The position numbers were made by a program, and so were the translations under genes. Shown piece after piece: positions 12,901 to 14,590 of a stretch of DNA of 14,590 bases; position 1 is the first letter of the stretch; each line of letters starts with the position of its first letter. Origin of the DNA: an uncultured Lewinella sp. (GTDB lineage: Bacteria; Bacteroidota; Bacteroidia; Chitinophagales; Saprospiraceae). The DNA is taken from contig CALIGP010000339.1 in NCBI GenBank assembly GCA_938021455.1, forward strand, positions 1 through 14,590, written 5' to 3'. The notes under the pieces were generated by a model, which saw only the letters and a program-made list of their open reading frames with translations, had not been told where the DNA came from and did not search any database.

Positions 12901-13585
12901 AGTAGTTCCCCACCCGAACTTCGAGAACGGAAGAAGGTAAAGACTTCAAATCCAAAAACGCCGCCACGCGGGCTAACTCCTCCTCCGCCGAGGGCGAAGT
13001 GAGCAGCCCATAATCCAGAAAGTAAGTTTGTTCGGCGGAAAGATCCCGCTTAGCCATCGCCAGGTGCTGCTGATAGATCTGCCGAAATTCGTCTTTGTGG
13101 CTCTCTTCCGTTAGCATCCCCATGGTGAAAGCAGATTCGACACACTCCTCTACGTCCCGAACGATGTAAATGGTCCGGGAGTCCGGCAGACGGGATTGCC
13201 AGAACACCAGGCTTGGAACTGGCCACTCCGGTAACTTAACGCCCCATCGATCGTACTTGGCTGCCGTCGAAAAACCCGCACAGAGTTGGTCGAGTAGCTC
13301 TTCATGTATGGAAAGGTAAGTCGTGACTTCAGGTAAAAGATCAGGGATCCATTGATTGACCTTTCCTTCCCGAACCTCCGCTAGCAGCCCGTCCCGCCAA
13401 TCACTATTGTAGGAATAGCTCTGTTGCTTAACCTGAAATAGCATTCCAGCCTGCAGGAGATCATTAGCTGCAGACTCACCAAAAATCATCGCCTCTCCGG
13501 AGGCAATGCAAAGTCTCTGTAGTAAAGTAGTGCCTGACCTGCGGGCCGGGGCAGCAATAAAGATGGGGCGCTGGGTTGATGTCAT
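12899..13585 (-). CDS. P-loop sulfotransferase-family protein
   Basis: A 228-residue protein. APARRSGTTLLQRL (12-25) is the 5'-phosphosulfate-binding loop of PAPS-dependent sulfotransferases. IYIVRDVEECVESAF (139-153) is the 3'-phosphate-binding element, with Arg143 and Ser151. YFLDYGLLTSPSAEEELARV (188-207) then AAFLDL is the usual C-terminal helix region. It would transfer sulfate from PAPS to an acceptor that the sequence does not identify. No signal peptide or membrane segment. Length is at the short end of the family. The start is an ATG at 13585. Neighbours do not suggest a pathway, as the gene is bounded by terminator hairpins on both sides and no PAPS-synthesis gene is in view. Confidence 0.88.
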   Translation of the reverse strand: MTSTQRPIFIAAPARRSGTTLLQRLCIASGEAMIFGESAANDLLQAGMLFQVKQQSYSYNSDWRDGLLAEVREGKVNQWIPDLLPEVTTYLSIHEELLDQLCAGFSTAAKYDRWGVKLPEWPVPSLVFWQSRLPDSRTIYIVRDVEECVESAFTMGMLTEESHKDEFRQIYQQHLAMAKRDLSAEQTYFLDYGLLTSPSAEEELARVAAFLDLKSLPSSVLEVRVGNY

Positions 13586-13623
13586 GAGGGAAAGATAGTG
13601 CGAAACGACCTTTTACTAAGAAG

Positions 13624-13648
13624 CCCCTCCCGACAAAATCGGGAGGGG
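13624..13648. terminator. Perfect 10-bp stem hairpin between DUF2911 and sulfotransferase genes
   Basis: CCCCTCCCGA (13624-13633), loop CAAAA, TCGGGAGGGG (13639-13648). It stands about 30 bases past the DUF2911 stop codon (minus) and upstream of the sulfotransferase start. A second smaller stem GACCA/TGGTC (13662-13677) precedes it in transcription order. It likely ends DUF2911 transcription. Confidence 0.65.
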
Positions 13649-13679
13649 ATTCTACGCTTCAGACCAAGATACTGGTCGA

Positions 13680-14261
13680 TTAGTCGATCATCATGATCGG
13701 TACTTCAACGATGGTCTTGTCCCAGCCCATCTTCAGGTGAACGACGCCAGCACTCGCCTCGTAAAGCGTAATGGAGAAATTTTCGATGACTTCATCAGAC
13801 GCGGCGGTAGGTACCGTAATGGTCGCTACGTTGTGTTCAGGCTTGTAAGCGTACACCCCCCAACCATCAACGTCCAGGGAGAAGAATACTTCCCAGTTGT
13901 CGGCATTAGGGATGGCACCAATGGAGTAACGGCCAGCGGGAACGATGGCGTCACCTATCTTGACTGGAGCGTAAAACTGGATTTCGGTAGCTTCGTTAGC
14001 CCCCAGTCGGTAAGGCTCTCCGTAAGGAGCCAGGTCGCCTCCCCATACGTCGCGCCCCTTTTTGTAAGGGCGGCTGTACAGAACCCGAATTTTTGGCTCC
14101 ATAGCCAGGGCCGCGCTATCTGTTTTGGCAAAAGCCCGGAATGCAGCACGGGCAGGGTGGTAAACGGCGTCCAGCGGACTTTTATCCACGTCACCAAAAT
14201 CTTGAGCGCTAAGACCAAGGCCAAAAATCATGGTCAATAATAAGAGTGTTATGCGGAGCAT
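13680..14261 (-). CDS. Secreted DUF2911 protein
   Basis: A 193-residue exported protein from the ATG at 14261: a hydrophobic signal ends LSAQ at residues 17-20, so cleavage is likely just before or after Gln20. The DUF2911 core shows YSRPYKKGRDVWGG (62-75), PYGEPYRLGANEAT (79-92), AGRYSIGAIPN (109-119), NWEVFFS (122-128) and a C-terminal GWDKTIVEVPI (179-189). The family is common in Bacteroidota, periplasmic or secreted, with unknown function. An upstream in-frame ATG at 14309 would prepend 16 residues and weaken the signal peptide, so the shorter start is preferred. Residues about 30-55, between signal and core, are a variable linker. Confidence 0.92.
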   Translation of the reverse strand: MLRITLLLLTMIFGLGLSAQDFGDVDKSPLDAVYHPARAAFRAFAKTDSAALAMEPKIRVLYSRPYKKGRDVWGGDLAPYGEPYRLGANEATEIQFYAPVKIGDAIVPAGRYSIGAIPNADNWEVFFSLDVDGWGVYAYKPEHNVATITVPTAASDEVIENFSITLYEASAGVVHLKMGWDKTIVEVPIMMID

Positions 14262-14267
14262 GGGGAT

Positions 14268-14299
14268 AAAATTTATAGTGAAAAGGGTAGTACTACAAA
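14268..14299 (-). promoter_or_regulatory. Possible promoter for the DUF2911 gene (near-leaderless)
   Basis: On the minus strand TTTG (complement of 14296-14299) is followed after 20 nt by TAAATTTT (complement of 14268-14275), one base off TAnnTTTG. The start of transcription would fall within a few bases of the chosen ATG at 14261, which would imply an almost leaderless mRNA, so this is tentative. Confidence 0.35.
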
Positions 14300-14337
14300 A
14301 CAAGGACAATTGGGAAGCGGGATGGGTTGAGTACCTG

Positions 14338-14590
14338 GATTAGAATGATAGCGTAGGCCGGGGAATTGGATTCGTAGGATTAGCAATAGGATGCTTAGGA
14401 TCGAGAGACGCTCCGCCTTTCTCCCTTCCTCTGTGACCTCCGTACGAATAATGTCAGTCGCGTAGCGACAAAGCATCTGCGCCCATCCGCGAAATCCGCG
14501 ATTCGAAAACAAGCGGAGATTAGAATGATAGAATGTGAGAATTATATAATGCGGCCGGGGAAGTTGGATTTTTAGGATCGGAAATAGGAT
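14338..14590. repeat. Degenerate AGGAT/GATTAGAATGATAG intergenic repeat
   Basis: GATTAGAATGATAG occurs at 14338-14351 and 14518-14531. After each, GGCCGGGGAA, TTGGATT, TAGGAT and AATAGGAT blocks recur in the same order (14357-14392; 14551-14590), with different spacing. Between them is TCCGCGAAATCCGCGATTCG (14486-14505), which contains the internal repeat of AATCCGCGA type. I see no gene here. It resembles the loosely repeating intergenic tracts found in Bacteroidota, by recollection only. The repeat runs off the right edge. Confidence 0.65.

Noticed and set aside
13737..14240. 167-residue plus-strand frame
   Set aside because: Antisense shadow of the DUF2911 gene, which has clear family motifs and a signal peptide.

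Overview
The window looks like chromosome of a Bacteroidota member, probably a Saprospiria/Lewinella-like marine bacterium. The evidence is a secreted protein with a type IX secretion (T9SS) C-terminal sorting domain, promoters of the Bacteroidota type (TTTG about 20 nt before TAnnTTTG), DUF2911 and DUF6970-like proteins, short LxxC lipoboxes, no clear Shine-Dalgarno sites and moderately GC-rich DNA. The genus is inference. No tRNA, rRNA, CRISPR array, transposase, integrase or phage gene was seen.

Layout, left to right. Positions 1-728 (minus) hold the N-terminal part of a MoxR-type AAA+ ATPase that runs off the left edge. Positions 729-3393 form a repeat-rich island around one BCCT-family transporter gene (1308-2813, minus). 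The gene is flanked by a perfect 29-bp inverted repeat, a 134-bp direct repeat lies outside each end, and a 76-bp relic of a second transporter 3' end is fused to another repeat. Positions 3394-5991 (minus) encode a large Asp-box/BNR beta-propeller protein that carries both a lipobox and a T9SS sorting domain. Positions 5992-6335 are a repeat-bearing intergenic stretch ending in a good promoter for a 228-residue helical protein of unknown function (6336-7022, plus) that is internally duplicated. A cluster of TAGAC-linked hairpins (7020-7132) follows. Next are a two-domain membrane protein joining a phytol/dolichol-kinase-like half to a DUF92 (VTE6-like) half (7229-8647, plus) and a TIGR04282/DUF2064 nucleotidyl/glycosyltransferase-like protein (8773-9372, plus). 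Convergent to these are an AI-2E-family permease (9419-10507, minus) and a two-domain lipoprotein that appears to start at TTG (10652-11431, minus). The NADP-dependent isocitrate dehydrogenase gene icd (11566-12792, plus) is followed by four palindromes, a P-loop sulfotransferase (12899-13585, minus) and a secreted DUF2911 protein (13680-14261, minus). The last 250 bases are a degenerate AGGAT-rich intergenic repeat.

Most genes are separately promoted housekeeping or envelope genes, and I see no single multi-gene system. Candidates for something less described are the mosaic repeat family that hugs and re-terminates the BCCT gene, the kinase/DUF92 fusion (possible two-step phosphorylation of an isoprenoid alcohol in one polypeptide), the duplicated 228-residue protein with its hairpin-array 3' region, and the combined lipoprotein and T9SS signals on the propeller protein.
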